DNA of 64,000 nucleotides from Bdellovibrionales bacterium (GTDB taxonomy: Bacteria > Bdellovibrionota > Bdellovibrionia > Bdellovibrionales > UBA1609): contig JADJNU010000001.1 in NCBI GenBank assembly GCA_016714165.1, positions 1,178,001 through 1,242,000 of the forward strand, in the 5' to 3' direction. Positions 1 to 10,354 of the stretch are shown piece after piece. Made by a program: the position numbers and the translations under genes. Every line of letters begins with the position of its first letter. Position 1 is the stretch's first letter. The notes below the pieces were generated by a model that saw only the letters and a program-made list of their open reading frames with translations, ran no database searches and was not told where the DNA came from.

Positions 1-3000
1 CTCTATCAAGTCATCAGCAGAGACCACCGAAGAGTCAGAACATTTTTCACTTTTCTCTGAACACGATTCATGCTTAGATCTATTTCCTCCTATCAGATAG
101 AGCTCAACGAGCGTTTCCAAATATTTCTTCATATCCGACCCTGAGGCAATCTGAGCATTCCATTCGACAAATGCATCCCCCTTTGAATTAAAGACAGCCA
201 TCCCTTGCTTGATAAAATCAGCCCTCTGCATTCCCAAGCGATATGAAATTGAGAGGCTTGTTCCTTTCGACACCAAATCCTCTCTGTCGAGGCCGACTGG
301 CATATAAACCTCCACAGACCGAGGTCTCAGGAGACGAGAAAGATCCTCCCCGTATATTTGCTTTTCTCTTTCGGATGGAGTCATAAAGATATCGTTTTCA
401 ATACTCCTCTTTATTCTTGTCAAAAGATCAAACTTGGACATTCTGTAAGTCAAACCATCAATCCGATCAAACCTGTAGCCATTTTCAACATTGCGAAAAT
501 ACATTTCATTGATGTATTTGGCTCTCTTGCCAAATTCAATTTCATTTTTTTCTTCTCCAAGGGGAGATATCAGATCGTATATTCTTCCTAAGTGCTGACG
601 TTCCTCTTCGTAGATCCTGTTCATCCTTCTCTGTTCAATTTCACCGAGTGTCAAAAAGCAATCGAGATATTTTCGATGATTGGAGATAAAAAAATTCATG
701 AATCGCTTTTTTAGAGATTCTAGATTAACGAGATACTCGCGGACCTTTACCAAATCCGGATGACTATCGCCTCTTTTTCCAATTTTCTTTGAGCGCAATA
801 AATCAGCCTCAATCAAATCGACCATAGTCAATAGGTGACTTATCCTTTGATCTATGACAGTGCGAATTGAATTTGCCGGTTTAAAAGCTCCACCTAGAAA
901 CTCCAATAACATATCATTAATGCCATTTCTTCCGGCACCCGAGTAGGTGTAACGACCGAGATTAAGAAAATTTATCATCAAGTGCGGAGTTCTTCCTCTC
1001 CCTTTTGTATCAACCTCGTATTGGCAAACTTGCTTAACTTCATTAAACATTTCACTTCCGATCGTGTCCCTCTCGAATTTAAGCACATCATCGTTTAATT
1101 CACGGAGTCCTTCATCAAGGTATTTTGTAAAAATGAGATCGAAGAATTTGCTCCGATTTGAGCCCGTTGATCCGTTCGAGCTGTTTGATCCATTTGAGCC
1201 GTTTAAGCCGTTTAAGCTGTCTTCTTTTGCCACAAAGGTATTGAGAGTATTCGTGCTCATCATATACTGAAATGAGTAAAGGATCATTTCCTTACTCAAA
1301 ACCTCAGCGTCAACCCCAAATCGAAACCACAAATCGACCATTCTCCCTTCAAATAGCTCTTCTAAAATTGTGTCCGCGGGAATATCGATTGTCTTTCCCC
1401 ACCATGTCTGTGCCTTCACTGCGCCTCTCATCTTGGCCAAATAATAGGTCATCACGATCATATTTGGATACACAGAAAAGTAATGCACATTCCGATTAAC
1501 GGACTGTAACATTTTAGACGTTTCCAAATAAGATATCGAAGAAGTGTTTTGCCCCTTGAAATAACTGCCGAGAAACTTATCCATTACATCAATTCGAGAC
1601 TGCAGACTCAACCATCGACTAGAGATATCTCTCGACTTCAAAACAGCCTCTTGAAATACCTGATCACTGCCAACCGAATTTGAATTATAAATATCATTCA
1701 TAAACTTGTTCGTCTCAACAATCATATAGACCAAATACATCCGAACATAAATGCTGACGATCTCTGGCAATTTATCTAGAGCCCTTGATCTGTTGGCATT
1801 ACCGAGGACTCTTTGAATCTGGGTGTGATTCAAATGGTCACGAAACAATCTATCAACAATGAAGAAGAATTCATTAAAAAATTCTGGATCCTTTTCTAAA
1901 ATCCTGCGTGCGTCCTTTTCTATTCCCAAATTCTGAAAAATCTCAAATCCGGCACTCTTTTGAATATCAACAACTATTTGAGAAAATGAGGGACCAAATC
2001 CATCTGCTTCCTTCTGTCCCTCTTCGATCGCCTGGACCACGGAGGGATTCAGCTTTTTCTTGTCTGAGTCCTGATAAAGGCAACAGCGAGCACCTAAATC
2101 AAACATGATTTGGGTGCCATACCTAAATAGGTCTGCCGATCTGTTCGAGTAAGTCCATGGATTAAAATATTCGACAAATTCTCTAAACTCTGGATCATTA
2201 AGGCTTCTCGGTTTATAGCCTGAAATGAGAATTTCAAATATTTTTCCATGAACTGAATTCAAATAACTCAGCGACATTCCTCCATGACCCTTTTCAGCGC
2301 CGAGAGAGGATTCTCCTCGCGATTTGTCCTGCCACCAGTCCATCAAAAGAGCATAGATTCGAGAATACTTCAGATAGGAAAAGGAAAAATCTTCATCTTT
2401 CAACTTATTCCTTTTTGTCGCAGTGGCCATCGCCAATCGTCGATACCTTTCTTCGACCAATGTTCGGCAGAGTTCACTGCCATTGATGCAGTCACGTGGA
2501 GTCTTCATTTTTATTAATTCTTGGCGGATTTTCTCATCAAGGTCAGTCGCTAGTATGACTAATATTTTGGAGGTTCGACTGTCCGAGGAAAAAATATTTT
2601 TATTAGTGCAATCCTCGCGCAGATCCCGTGAGCAACCGGAGAAAACTGTCGCATAATACAAATCTTTAATCTTTTCTATTTCGGCCTGGTTGTCGCCATC
2701 TTTCTTCTCAGTGAGAAGAATCAACAGACCTTTGTTAAAAAGGGCCAACATTTCGGAAATCCGATGAAAGTACTCTGGAGATTCAATATAGGTCCGGTTA
2801 AGCACAAATCGAGATAAAGGTTTGACAATCTTTTCAAGAAGGTCGACAGATTCGGGCGCAGCCAAATCCTTATAAGCTTTTGCCAAATCATAAGCATAGA
2901 ATTCTTTTGCTTCAACCGAGAGATCCTGAGGGGTTTCACTTGGAATCCACTCTCGTTTTGGTTCGTGCACAAAACGAGGACCACTCTTTGGAACACAGCT

Positions 3001-3060
3001 TGAGAATAGAAATAGGCCCATGAGGATGGAAACAAGGTGAATTTTCGTCAAGATCTTCAC
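1..3060 (-). CDS. Very large lipoprotein of unknown function, C-terminus beyond the window
   Basis: Reading from a GTG at 3060 gives one open frame of 1,020 codons that runs off the left edge without a stop, so the gene is partial. The N-terminus is a lipoprotein signal: Lys near the start, a hydrophobic stretch, then a lipobox ending in Cys22 (LFSSC). The rest looks mostly helical and charged, rich in Glu, Lys, Asp, Tyr and Phe, with scattered cysteines and a Ser/Asn/Gly-rich linker at about residues 615-635. I recognise no family. It starts 10 bp after the stop of the upstream metalloprotease gene, so the two are almost certainly co-transcribed and may act together at the cell envelope. The GTG start is chosen because it gives the signal and lipobox. 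Confidence 0.8.
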   Translation of the reverse strand, partial: MKILTKIHLVSILMGLFLFSSCVPKSGPRFVHEPKREWIPSETPQDLSVEAKEFYAYDLAKAYKDLAAPESVDLLEKIVKPLSRFVLNRTYIESPEYFHRISEMLALFNKGLLILLTEKKDGDNQAEIEKIKDLYYATVFSGCSRDLREDCTNKNIFSSDSRTSKILVILATDLDEKIRQELIKMKTPRDCINGSELCRTLVEERYRRLAMATATKRNKLKDEDFSFSYLKYSRIYALLMDWWQDKSRGESSLGAEKGHGGMSLSYLNSVHGKIFEILISGYKPRSLNDPEFREFVEYFNPWTYSNRSADLFRYGTQIMFDLGARCCLYQDSDKKKLNPSVVQAIEEGQKEADGFGPSFSQIVVDIQKSAGFEIFQNLGIEKDARRILEKDPEFFNEFFFIVDRLFRDHLNHTQIQRVLGNANRSRALDKLPEIVSIYVRMYLVYMIVETNKFMNDIYNSNSVGSDQVFQEAVLKSRDISSRWLSLQSRIDVMDKFLGSYFKGQNTSSISYLETSKMLQSVNRNVHYFSVYPNMIVMTYYLAKMRGAVKAQTWWGKTIDIPADTILEELFEGRMVDLWFRFGVDAEVLSKEMILYSFQYMMSTNTLNTFVAKEDSLNGLNGSNGSNSSNGSTGSNRSKFFDLIFTKYLDEGLRELNDDVLKFERDTIGSEMFNEVKQVCQYEVDTKGRGRTPHLMINFLNLGRYTYSGAGRNGINDMLLEFLGGAFKPANSIRTVIDQRISHLLTMVDLIEADLLRSKKIGKRGDSHPDLVKVREYLVNLESLKKRFMNFFISNHRKYLDCFLTLGEIEQRRMNRIYEEERQHLGRIYDLISPLGEEKNEIEFGKRAKYINEMYFRNVENGYRFDRIDGLTYRMSKFDLLTRIKRSIENDIFMTPSEREKQIYGEDLSRLLRPRSVEVYMPVGLDREDLVSKGTSLSISYRLGMQRADFIKQGMAVFNSKGDAFVEWNAQIASGSDMKKYLETLVELYLIGGNRSKHESCSEKSEKCSDSSVVSADDLIE
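1156..1218 (-). repeat. Degenerate 9-bp repeat coding a Ser/Asn/Gly linker
   Basis: Within the large lipoprotein gene a degenerate 9-base unit recurs about seven times. On the minus strand it encodes a run of Ser, Asn, Gly and Leu (variants of SNG and LNG). It is probably a flexible linker that expands and contracts by slippage in steps of three codons without breaking the frame. Confidence 0.6.
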
Positions 3061-3070
3061 AACTCCTCCC

Positions 3071-6000
3071 TCATTTCACTAAAAATTCTGGGGTGATTTT
3101 TAGCCAATATCCGTTGATGATGGCTGCGGACGCAAGAATTTGCCCAACTCCCCTGATCGACTCATCACAGAGAGAACGCATGTTTTTCTGAGCAAAGCTT
3201 GAGGGCACTTTCCCTTTCACCTTTTCCTCGTACTTTGAGAACTCCCTTTCGATGGAATCATAAAATAATCCCAATTTTTCCTTTCCCGTTTCACTGGACA
3301 AGCCGGGAGGTATATAAAATCCCTCGAAATCTTGGTTGGAATTGTCAAAATAGTGTGTCAAACCGCTACCGGAAAATCCATCTACGCAAATTGATGCTAT
3401 CTGATCGTGTAACTCTGTCATTGAGAACTTCACGCTGTCCTCAAGCAATCGATCTCCTACTTCAAAATCATAATCTACCTTATAGGCAATCACATAGGAG
3501 CTCGAACCCTCATAAAACTTCATTTTAGTTATCGGAAAGATGAACATCCCATTGGCGCGCACGAAAACATTGCCTTGTGGTAGGACAAAAACGTCTCTGG
3601 CCGTGGAGCTCTTTCCAGTAAAATAATCAAAAATCGTGGCTGTAAACTTCTTATAGTGGTCGGCCTTTACACCGGAATTTACATCTGGTGTGGTGGCAGA
3701 TATGAGAACAGCTACCATACTCAATCGAAACTCAGTCTGTTGATTCAGCGTTTCATTGTATGATCGAGGCAGCTTCTGAGAATCATTACTATAATTAATA
3801 GATCCAGGAACCATATAACCGGCAGCCAATACGGAACGCCCCATGGCGGTGACGTCGTCGCGTCCAGTTGCAGAAAACCGAAGATTGGATTTTACCGTGT
3901 CAGCAACCAACTTGGTGTACTCGCGAGGATAGAGGGTTCGATACAAATAGCGGTCATCTGAATTGTCATAATACGGATTCGAACTGAACCCACTGTCTAG
4001 CATCAAGTAAGGACTTGCAGTCGTTAGGGTATGAAGGGAGCTAATCTTCAGTGGTAGGTTAGCCAACTGGTACCATGAACCAAACATGTGCCCCCAGTCG
4101 CGACTCACATCTCCAGCCAAGTATCCACCACTGACATATCGATTTTGGTGATCAACTCGAGTGTAATCCCCCTCAGGAAGGTTAACGAAAAATTTGAACT
4201 CCTTGAGGGCCAAGTTATTTGCACGGCACAGATCAACCATTTGATCTGAAGCAAATAGTTCTCGTAGAGTTTTGTTTTTGACCTGTTCCGAATCTGTAGG
4301 ATCGGCTTTTTCGCAGGCCTGGGAAAATTCAAACAGCCCCTCTTGATCGTTTTTTAATTGATTCCAAAGCGGTCGGAGAGTCTCGTCGCTCCGCAACCGC
4401 CTTCTCATTTCATCGTAAAACAGGCGAACTCGCGAAAATGTATCCAAGGCCATCCACCAAAGACGGGATTCTGCTTGCCACTCATTTCCAGAACCTCCAA
4501 CCATCGAATAGAGGTTCGCGATCAAATTGTCAGAAATTCCAGAAAAATAGGATGAAACTATGTCCACAGCCTGACTACCTCGGTCCCAACGATTGCAAAA
4601 AGGGTCCGCTCCTAGCGAGGCTTCATAGTCATTGCAAGCAGGAAAATAAGAAACTGGAAGGCGGACTTTCGCTTTTCCCGCATCGACTTCGGTGAAACCT
4701 GGTATTTTTCCGCTCACAGGCAATTGAACAAAGCGAAAATCATCTTTTGATTGGTCAAAAACTGAGTACTCCCCCCTATAGAGATAACGCAAAACCAGTT
4801 CATCGTGTATCTGTGGTTTGAGCTCACTGGCAGGCAAAATCATTTCGGTTCGTGGGTTTCGATACCCCATGACAGTCGACATGTTTGTGAATCCGCTTTT
4901 GGCGTTTGCTCGCAAGGAGAGTTCCTTTACGTAGCGGGAAGGCACTGTTCCCGCTTTAGGAAGAATATTCTCCTTAAACTGATGTCCCAATCCGAGCAAA
5001 TGGCCAACCTCATGAAGAGCGAGATCCATCACGACGGAATCCAACATCTCACGATAGGTACGTACTCCGTGGGCTTCCGATTGACTCCAGGGCCCCGCAA
5101 GATTTTGCACGGTTAGGTCTCGCTCAACGAAAAGTGCCGCCGCCCGAGGCAGAAATAAGCGCAAACTCTCCAAGCGACGCTTTTCGTTTTTGTCCTTTAG
5201 CATCTCCACTATGTTCTGCTTTTCCTCACCCTTAAAACTCTGCCGGATATCGCCTTGTTTAACCTGAGATCCAAATCCCATTTGATCGATGAGATTGAAC
5301 TGCTTGAAATATTGATTCGTAGACTCAATTTCACTTTTCGCTTGCAAAATAAGATCAGAGGCCACGCGCTGAAGACCCGATGAATTTGTCTTTAGACTTT
5401 CAAGTTGAGTTTTCAAATTTTCGATGTCGTCCTGAACGGAGGATTTTCCATTGTAGTTCTTAGCTTCTCTGTTTCGAACTTGTTCCGCCAAGCGTTCAAT
5501 TTCGCTCCCGACAAACTGACGGTGACCAGTTGACAATCCCTCGACCACTTGTGACCGAAGATTAAAATCCATGCTTTTCACGGCGGGAATTGATTCCAGT
5601 CTTTGCGGAATTGGCGAGGCAAGAGATCCAATTGGGAAAATTCGGCTCATTGCCTGATTTTCGTTCGATGAGGATGTGACTGGGGAATAGGAATTGACAT
5701 ATTTTTCGAGCATACCTCCATAGAGAACGACGCCGCCCCAAATGATTTTTCCGTTGCGAACATCAGCGTGAGCCATTCCAATGCCCAAAGGTGAGTTCAG
5801 AGAAATTCTCTGATCGCTGATCCAGGTAATACCTGGATATCGTAAGTCAAAAGGATGTTTTAAATTGGCCACAACCGGTTCAAATGCATTGAAATCAGGA
5901 GCGACTGCACCAATATTTTGGAAAGCCTTATTCCACTTTTTTACGACTTCTTTGACTGTGGATTCATGTTCTGCGGGAACCCCGTTCAAATAGATCTTGG

Positions 6001-6859
6001 TTTGTTTTCGCAAATCCCAGCGAGCCGCATAGAGTTCTGGCTCAATGCCCTCTATCCTTCGACCCATCACATGCAGGATGTTCAGATATTTGGAATTCTC
6101 TTGATGATAGGGAATGCGTTTAAAACTTTCATCATGGTCAAATTTCAAGAAATTAACTCGAATTTTCGTCTGCATCTCAGAACTCATCAAACTACTCACA
6201 ACATTCATTGAAAACCCAAGAAAATTACTATCTTTGTCCCACTCAATTTCTTCGACATTGGTGGTTCGATGTGGTCCTCCCCATAAAAAATCCAAGATCT
6301 CTATTGAGGCCAGATCGAGAGTCATCATAGGTCGAGCTGACCAGTGGCTTCGACTGCTGTTTTCCACAAATTCATTGGTTTCCCGACCGTAGGAGTCCTT
6401 GTTTTTTTCGTAATAATAATGTTTTGTAATGGGGATTTTGAGCGCCTCTTGCCAACGGTTCCTGTCGTCCGGAAAGCTCGGATGAACGATTTTTCCGACT
6501 AAATAACGCTCAGTTACTTCAAATTCGATATTGCAATGAGGTGAGTTATTCACCATTAATGTAACGTACTCACCCACCCAACCACGTCCCATCTCTGGGG
6601 CCCAAGCACAGAGAAAAGTCTTGGGTTTTCCTGAGGGATCAACAAAAAAACTCTTTTCAATTCTCTCCTCAGAAGGAGGAGGGGTTTCTGTTGCCCTGTC
6701 CTTAAACAATTTTCCACGAATCAATGAGTTACAACTACTCGAAGTTAACAAGAGAATAAAAAGCGTCCCGTAATAAAGACTCCTAGAAGGTCTTAGGTTG
6801 CAGAAGGATCTTTTATTGGGCACTAAGGCCTCCAAAATTTCTAGGGTCGAAGTTTTCAA
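3071..6859 (-). CDS. Large metzincin-type zinc metalloprotease lipoprotein
   Basis: 1,262 residues. The N-terminus has a hydrophobic segment and a lipobox ending at Cys43 (TSSSC), so the mature protein should be lipid-anchored in the envelope. Residues 616-626 read HEVGHLLGLGH, a perfect HExxHxxGxxH zinc site with a catalytic Glu and three His ligands. About 35-45 residues later comes STVMGY, which fits the metzincin Met-turn. A probable coiled coil lies before the catalytic part (about 440-560), and some 600 residues of unrecognised sequence follow it. The target is unknown; digestion of host or self envelope protein is only inference. The next gene begins 10 bp downstream, giving a lipoprotein operon. 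The start is a TTG after a GGGGAGG-like site with short spacing; a GTG 36 bases further in is an alternative. Confidence 0.85.
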   Translation of the reverse strand: MKTSTLEILEALVPNKRSFCNLRPSRSLYYGTLFILLLTSSSCNSLIRGKLFKDRATETPPPSEERIEKSFFVDPSGKPKTFLCAWAPEMGRGWVGEYVTLMVNNSPHCNIEFEVTERYLVGKIVHPSFPDDRNRWQEALKIPITKHYYYEKNKDSYGRETNEFVENSSRSHWSARPMMTLDLASIEILDFLWGGPHRTTNVEEIEWDKDSNFLGFSMNVVSSLMSSEMQTKIRVNFLKFDHDESFKRIPYHQENSKYLNILHVMGRRIEGIEPELYAARWDLRKQTKIYLNGVPAEHESTVKEVVKKWNKAFQNIGAVAPDFNAFEPVVANLKHPFDLRYPGITWISDQRISLNSPLGIGMAHADVRNGKIIWGGVVLYGGMLEKYVNSYSPVTSSSNENQAMSRIFPIGSLASPIPQRLESIPAVKSMDFNLRSQVVEGLSTGHRQFVGSEIERLAEQVRNREAKNYNGKSSVQDDIENLKTQLESLKTNSSGLQRVASDLILQAKSEIESTNQYFKQFNLIDQMGFGSQVKQGDIRQSFKGEEKQNIVEMLKDKNEKRRLESLRLFLPRAAALFVERDLTVQNLAGPWSQSEAHGVRTYREMLDSVVMDLALHEVGHLLGLGHQFKENILPKAGTVPSRYVKELSLRANAKSGFTNMSTVMGYRNPRTEMILPASELKPQIHDELVLRYLYRGEYSVFDQSKDDFRFVQLPVSGKIPGFTEVDAGKAKVRLPVSYFPACNDYEASLGADPFCNRWDRGSQAVDIVSSYFSGISDNLIANLYSMVGGSGNEWQAESRLWWMALDTFSRVRLFYDEMRRRLRSDETLRPLWNQLKNDQEGLFEFSQACEKADPTDSEQVKNKTLRELFASDQMVDLCRANNLALKEFKFFVNLPEGDYTRVDHQNRYVSGGYLAGDVSRDWGHMFGSWYQLANLPLKISSLHTLTTASPYLMLDSGFSSNPYYDNSDDRYLYRTLYPREYTKLVADTVKSNLRFSATGRDDVTAMGRSVLAAGYMVPGSINYSNDSQKLPRSYNETLNQQTEFRLSMVAVLISATTPDVNSGVKADHYKKFTATIFDYFTGKSSTARDVFVLPQGNVFVRANGMFIFPITKMKFYEGSSSYVIAYKVDYDFEVGDRLLEDSVKFSMTELHDQIASICVDGFSGSGLTHYFDNSNQDFEGFYIPPGLSSETGKEKLGLFYDSIEREFSKYEEKVKGKVPSSFAQKNMRSLCDESIRGVGQILASAAIINGYWLKITPEFLVK

Positions 6860-7004
6860 TTTCCTCCCCTTTAGGGCTTATTCTGCTCCTTATTGAGCAT
6901 TGATTGTGCCAGACTGGGAACCGTCAGATTAGAGCCAAGACCGTTCTGTCTGGAGATTTAGGCCCATTTATGTCACTTTAAACCGCATCCGTTACCTAAA
7001 TGGT

Positions 7005-7523
7005 CTACTTAAGTTCCTCAATCATTTTAGCGATTTCTGCGCGCACAAATTCAATCAGATCTTCAAGATCCTTGCGAACTTTGAGTTGGTCAGGATTATC
7101 TGGATCTAGGAGCGCTATTGAGGACTCAGCTAATTCGACAAATTTGTCTTCAATCTTTTCGAGTTGCTGAGACAGTTTTTTGCTCGCCTCGTCAGACAAT
7201 ATGACTGATAAAATATCCACAATTTTCCAGAGCGATTTAATATATTTTTCTATTCTTTCAATAATTTTGTTGGCCTTCTCCACCACTCCAAAGGAATTGA
7301 GGTCACACCTCTCATCTGAATTATTGATTTGAAGGCAATCGATTCCAAGGTCTAACGACTGATCAATGAGCTCCAGCTCCTGCGCCTGCGACTGTTCATT
7401 GAGCGATCCCGAATTTTGCTTGTTAGATACAAACCCAGCTTGGCAACCAAAAATAAAAAGTAGACATGTTGCCGAAATAAATCTGAGGATCAAGGCACCT
7501 GAATATCCTGCATTTCTCTTCAT
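7005..7523 (-). CDS. Small coiled-coil lipoprotein
   Basis: 172 residues. A basic N-terminus and hydrophobic stretch end in a lipobox-like FGC with Cys27. The mature part is almost entirely helical and charged, with heptad-like spacing of Leu/Ile between about residues 85 and 172, so it probably forms a coiled coil. No catalytic motif is visible and no family is recognised. It lies 145 bp upstream of the metalloprotease lipoprotein on the same strand and could be the first gene of that operon or carry its own transcript. Confidence 0.7.
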   Translation of the reverse strand: MKRNAGYSGALILRFISATCLLFIFGCQAGFVSNKQNSGSLNEQSQAQELELIDQSLDLGIDCLQINNSDERCDLNSFGVVEKANKIIERIEKYIKSLWKIVDILSVILSDEASKKLSQQLEKIEDKFVELAESSIALLDPDNPDQLKVRKDLEDLIEFVRAEIAKMIEELK

Positions 7524-8007
7524 ATGTGTTCTCCTATGAAATGATAGGAATTCAAGACTCGTTCCAATTTTATCTCATTTTAAATTCGGTGCCTTCGCAG
7601 CAAATCTGAGAAAAGCGTGCAAAATCAAAAACTTGGATTGATGATCAGGATGGTGCACGAATGACTTGATTCAGCAGTTTGAAGAGTGACACTTCTCAGG
7701 ATCCACCTGTCAACGAAATGAACAGCGAAGAGATTCGAAATTCATTGGATGTTAATTCTATGAAGATCAATTTGTATTCAAAAATTATCGATTGCCTCGA
7801 TAGGACTCGATAGGACTCGATAGGACTCGAATTCCTACCCCATTTTGAATTGCTTTTGGAACGATATTTTTGGGTATTGTGATCCCTCTTTTATGTGTCT
7901 CTTGTTCTAGCCGCAGGACTGGCGAAGCTTCCACACCTTCGATAGCTTCAATCCGCGAATACTTTGAATGCTTTAAAAAATTGATCTTGATTCTACAGTC
8001 TTTGAAT
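7524..8007. other. Intergenic region with a short tandem repeat
   Basis: 484 bp between the rel stop and the start of the small lipoprotein gene. Apart from the decamer repeat at 7801-7830, I see no gene, no convincing terminator and no RNA-gene signature. Promoters for the minus-strand lipoprotein gene probably lie near 7530-7600, but no box is clear enough to call. Confidence 0.5.
7801..7830. repeat. 10-bp tandem repeat, three copies
   Basis: The unit taggactcga occurs three times without change. It is preceded by a partial copy ending in ctcga at 7796-7800. It lies in the intergenic region downstream of rel and looks like a slippage-prone microsatellite. Confidence 0.9.
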
Positions 8008-10242
8008 TTATGAATGTGTGATACGAGTCACGCCGATGATTCCCTTGAGCTTCATAAGGGCACTCATCACGTCACTCAGCTGATTTGTATTTCGAACACT
8101 CAGATCGAAAACGCATATGGCCTTGCGATCCTTTGTCGTGCGAGCCTGGGCATTATGGATGTTGACTCCAGCGATAGAGAACACTTCCGTCATGTTTTTC
8201 AATAGACCAGGAATATCCTGACTCACCACTCTCACTCGAACCAGTCTTCCTTCGTCCTGACCCTTATCCCCGCTCCATTCGACATCAATTCGTCGCGCCT
8301 GATCTAGATCAAAGGATTTGTCACAATCAGCTCGATGAACAGTGATCCCTCTCCCCCGTGTGATAAATCCAATAATTGGATCACCAGGGATCGGAGTGCA
8401 GCATTTTCCAAATCGTACCAAAAGATCGTCCATACCTTCGACTTTAATCGGTGAGGCTGATTTCTTACGCTTGTTTACTGCTGACTTAAAGGCTTTTGCC
8501 AAAAAGGAGCTCTCTTCATCCTTCTCAGAAGAGGGACTTTGCTCGTTCGTATCAGGAACGAGCCGCTCAAATACGTGGGCTGGGATTAACTTTCCATAGC
8601 CAATCCGAATCAGCAAATCCTCTACGGTATTCGCTCCGTTTTCTTTGAGCAACTTTTCGTATTCGATGCCCTGAGCGTATTTCACGTAGCTTGAGCCATG
8701 TCGGCGAAATGTCTTTTCAAGAAGTTGATGCCCAATTTCGGCCGCTCTCTTGCGTTGTTCCGCCTTGACGTGCGCCCTAATTTTTGCCTTTGCCTTTGTC
8801 GTTACACAGTATTTCAACCAATCTTTTGAAGGAGTCTGACTCTTGCTGCTTATGACTTCGACAGAATCTCCGTTTTTAAGTTGGTACTTCAATGAGACCA
8901 ATCGTCCATTTACACGTGCGGCTACAATTCGGTGGCCAATGTCCGTGTGCACGCTGTAGGCAAAATCAATCGGAGTCGCCCCTTCAGGAAGCTCTTTTAC
9001 TTCCCCCTTTGGAGTAAAAACATAAATTTCGGAATCAAAAAGATCAGTTTTAACGCTCTCTAAAAACTCATCAGGATTGTGAGTTTGCTGATGCAAATTC
9101 ACTAACTCGCGAAGCCAATTGAACTTTTCGGCTACTTCGTCAGAAACTCCCTCATTGCCCTGACCTTCTTCCTTGTACTGCCAATGTGCCGCGATTCCCC
9201 GCTCCGCCACCAAATGCATTTCGTTGGTTCGTATCTGAATCTCAATGCGCTCACCCCCAGGCCCAATCACAGTTGTGTGAAGACTCTGATAGTTATTGAC
9301 CTTAGGCATCGCTATAAAATCCTTAAATCGGCCGGGAATGGGCTTCCACAATGAATGAACAAGTCCCAAAACTTCATAACATTCTGGCATTGAATTCACG
9401 CACACCCGAAAAGCCAAAACATCAAAAACCTGCTCGTAATCGATATTTCGTTCCTGCATCTTTCGCCAGATCGAATAGAGATGTTTCGATCTACCCGTTA
9501 TCTCGAATTTTGTTCTGGTTCTTTTACCGAATTCATTTATGAGAACTTTCTTAACCTCTTCAATATACTTCTCACGTTCACGCTTTTTCTTGGCAACCTT
9601 TTGAGCGAGAGCATAATAACTCTCAGGGAACGCATAGCGAAAGCTCAGATCCTCAAGCTCGACTTTGAGACTGCTAATTCCCAAACGGCTCGCCAAGGGA
9701 GCGTAAATATCAAGTGTCTCAGTTGCAATGCGGGCCTGCTTTTCATACGACATATGGTTGAGCGTACGCATATTGTGCAGGCGATCGGCCAATTTAACCA
9801 AAACAACCCGCACGTCCTTCCCCATAGCTACAATCATCTTACGGATATTCTCAGCCTGCTTTTCATGGGTATTCCGAAATTTCATACGAGAAATTTTTGT
9901 CACACCATCAACGAGCAGGCCTATCACCTTGCCAAATTCCTTCTCAATGTCAGAGATAGTGACCGAGGTATCTTCCACTGTGTCGTGAAGTAAACCCGTC
10001 GCAATGGTAGCCAAATCCAGGCGCAACTCAACCAGAATGGCAGCAACACCTAAGGGGTGAAATATGTACGGCTCGCCACTTCGCCTTATTTGTCCAGCAT
10101 GGGCCTTCTCAGAAAACTTGTAGGCGCGTTCAATGAGGCTCAGGTTTGCACCTGGGTAAAAAAGTTGAATCTGTTGAAGGAGGTCATCCAAACTTTGTGG
10201 TGAGTCGTCTTTTATCGCTTCTGGGGTCGTCGTTTCACTCAT
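8008..10242 (-). CDS. rel: Bifunctional (p)ppGpp synthetase/hydrolase
   Basis: 744 residues from the chosen start. It has the full long-RSH order: HD hydrolase domain (HPLGVA, then HDTVEDT near residue 86), synthetase domain with YQSLHT, TGS domain (VFTPKG, DFAYSVHTDIGHR), a Cys-rich zinc-finger-like part (GKCCTPIPGD) and a C-terminal ACT domain. The synthetase loop reads GRFKDFIAMPK. The RFKD sequence is the RxKD signature of bifunctional Rel/SpoT enzymes, not the ExDD of synthetase-only RelA. It therefore should make and degrade the stringent alarmone. It is the last gene of the rpoZ operon. The start is ambiguous: a TTG at 10314 and an ATG at 10263 are in frame; I chose the ATG at 10242 because AGGGAAG precedes it. 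Confidence 0.93.
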   Translation of the reverse strand: MSETTTPEAIKDDSPQSLDDLLQQIQLFYPGANLSLIERAYKFSEKAHAGQIRRSGEPYIFHPLGVAAILVELRLDLATIATGLLHDTVEDTSVTISDIEKEFGKVIGLLVDGVTKISRMKFRNTHEKQAENIRKMIVAMGKDVRVVLVKLADRLHNMRTLNHMSYEKQARIATETLDIYAPLASRLGISSLKVELEDLSFRYAFPESYYALAQKVAKKKREREKYIEEVKKVLINEFGKRTRTKFEITGRSKHLYSIWRKMQERNIDYEQVFDVLAFRVCVNSMPECYEVLGLVHSLWKPIPGRFKDFIAMPKVNNYQSLHTTVIGPGGERIEIQIRTNEMHLVAERGIAAHWQYKEEGQGNEGVSDEVAEKFNWLRELVNLHQQTHNPDEFLESVKTDLFDSEIYVFTPKGEVKELPEGATPIDFAYSVHTDIGHRIVAARVNGRLVSLKYQLKNGDSVEVISSKSQTPSKDWLKYCVTTKAKAKIRAHVKAEQRKRAAEIGHQLLEKTFRRHGSSYVKYAQGIEYEKLLKENGANTVEDLLIRIGYGKLIPAHVFERLVPDTNEQSPSSEKDEESSFLAKAFKSAVNKRKKSASPIKVEGMDDLLVRFGKCCTPIPGDPIIGFITRGRGITVHRADCDKSFDLDQARRIDVEWSGDKGQDEGRLVRVRVVSQDIPGLLKNMTEVFSIAGVNIHNAQARTTKDRKAICVFDLSVRNTNQLSDVMSALMKLKGIIGVTRITHS

Positions 10243-10354
10243 GACTAAGTCGTCTTCCCTCATCTTCTTTTTCGGAAAAACAGAGCCATCCCTAAAGTAG
10301 AAACTCTCATTCAAAATCCATCAGGCCAGAGGGAAGAAACAACCCGGCCCGCTG

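Noticed and set aside
2721..3035. 104-residue minus-strand open frame
   Set aside because: It is a shadow of the large lipoprotein, whose true frame starts with GTG at 3060 and is open for the whole 3 kb.
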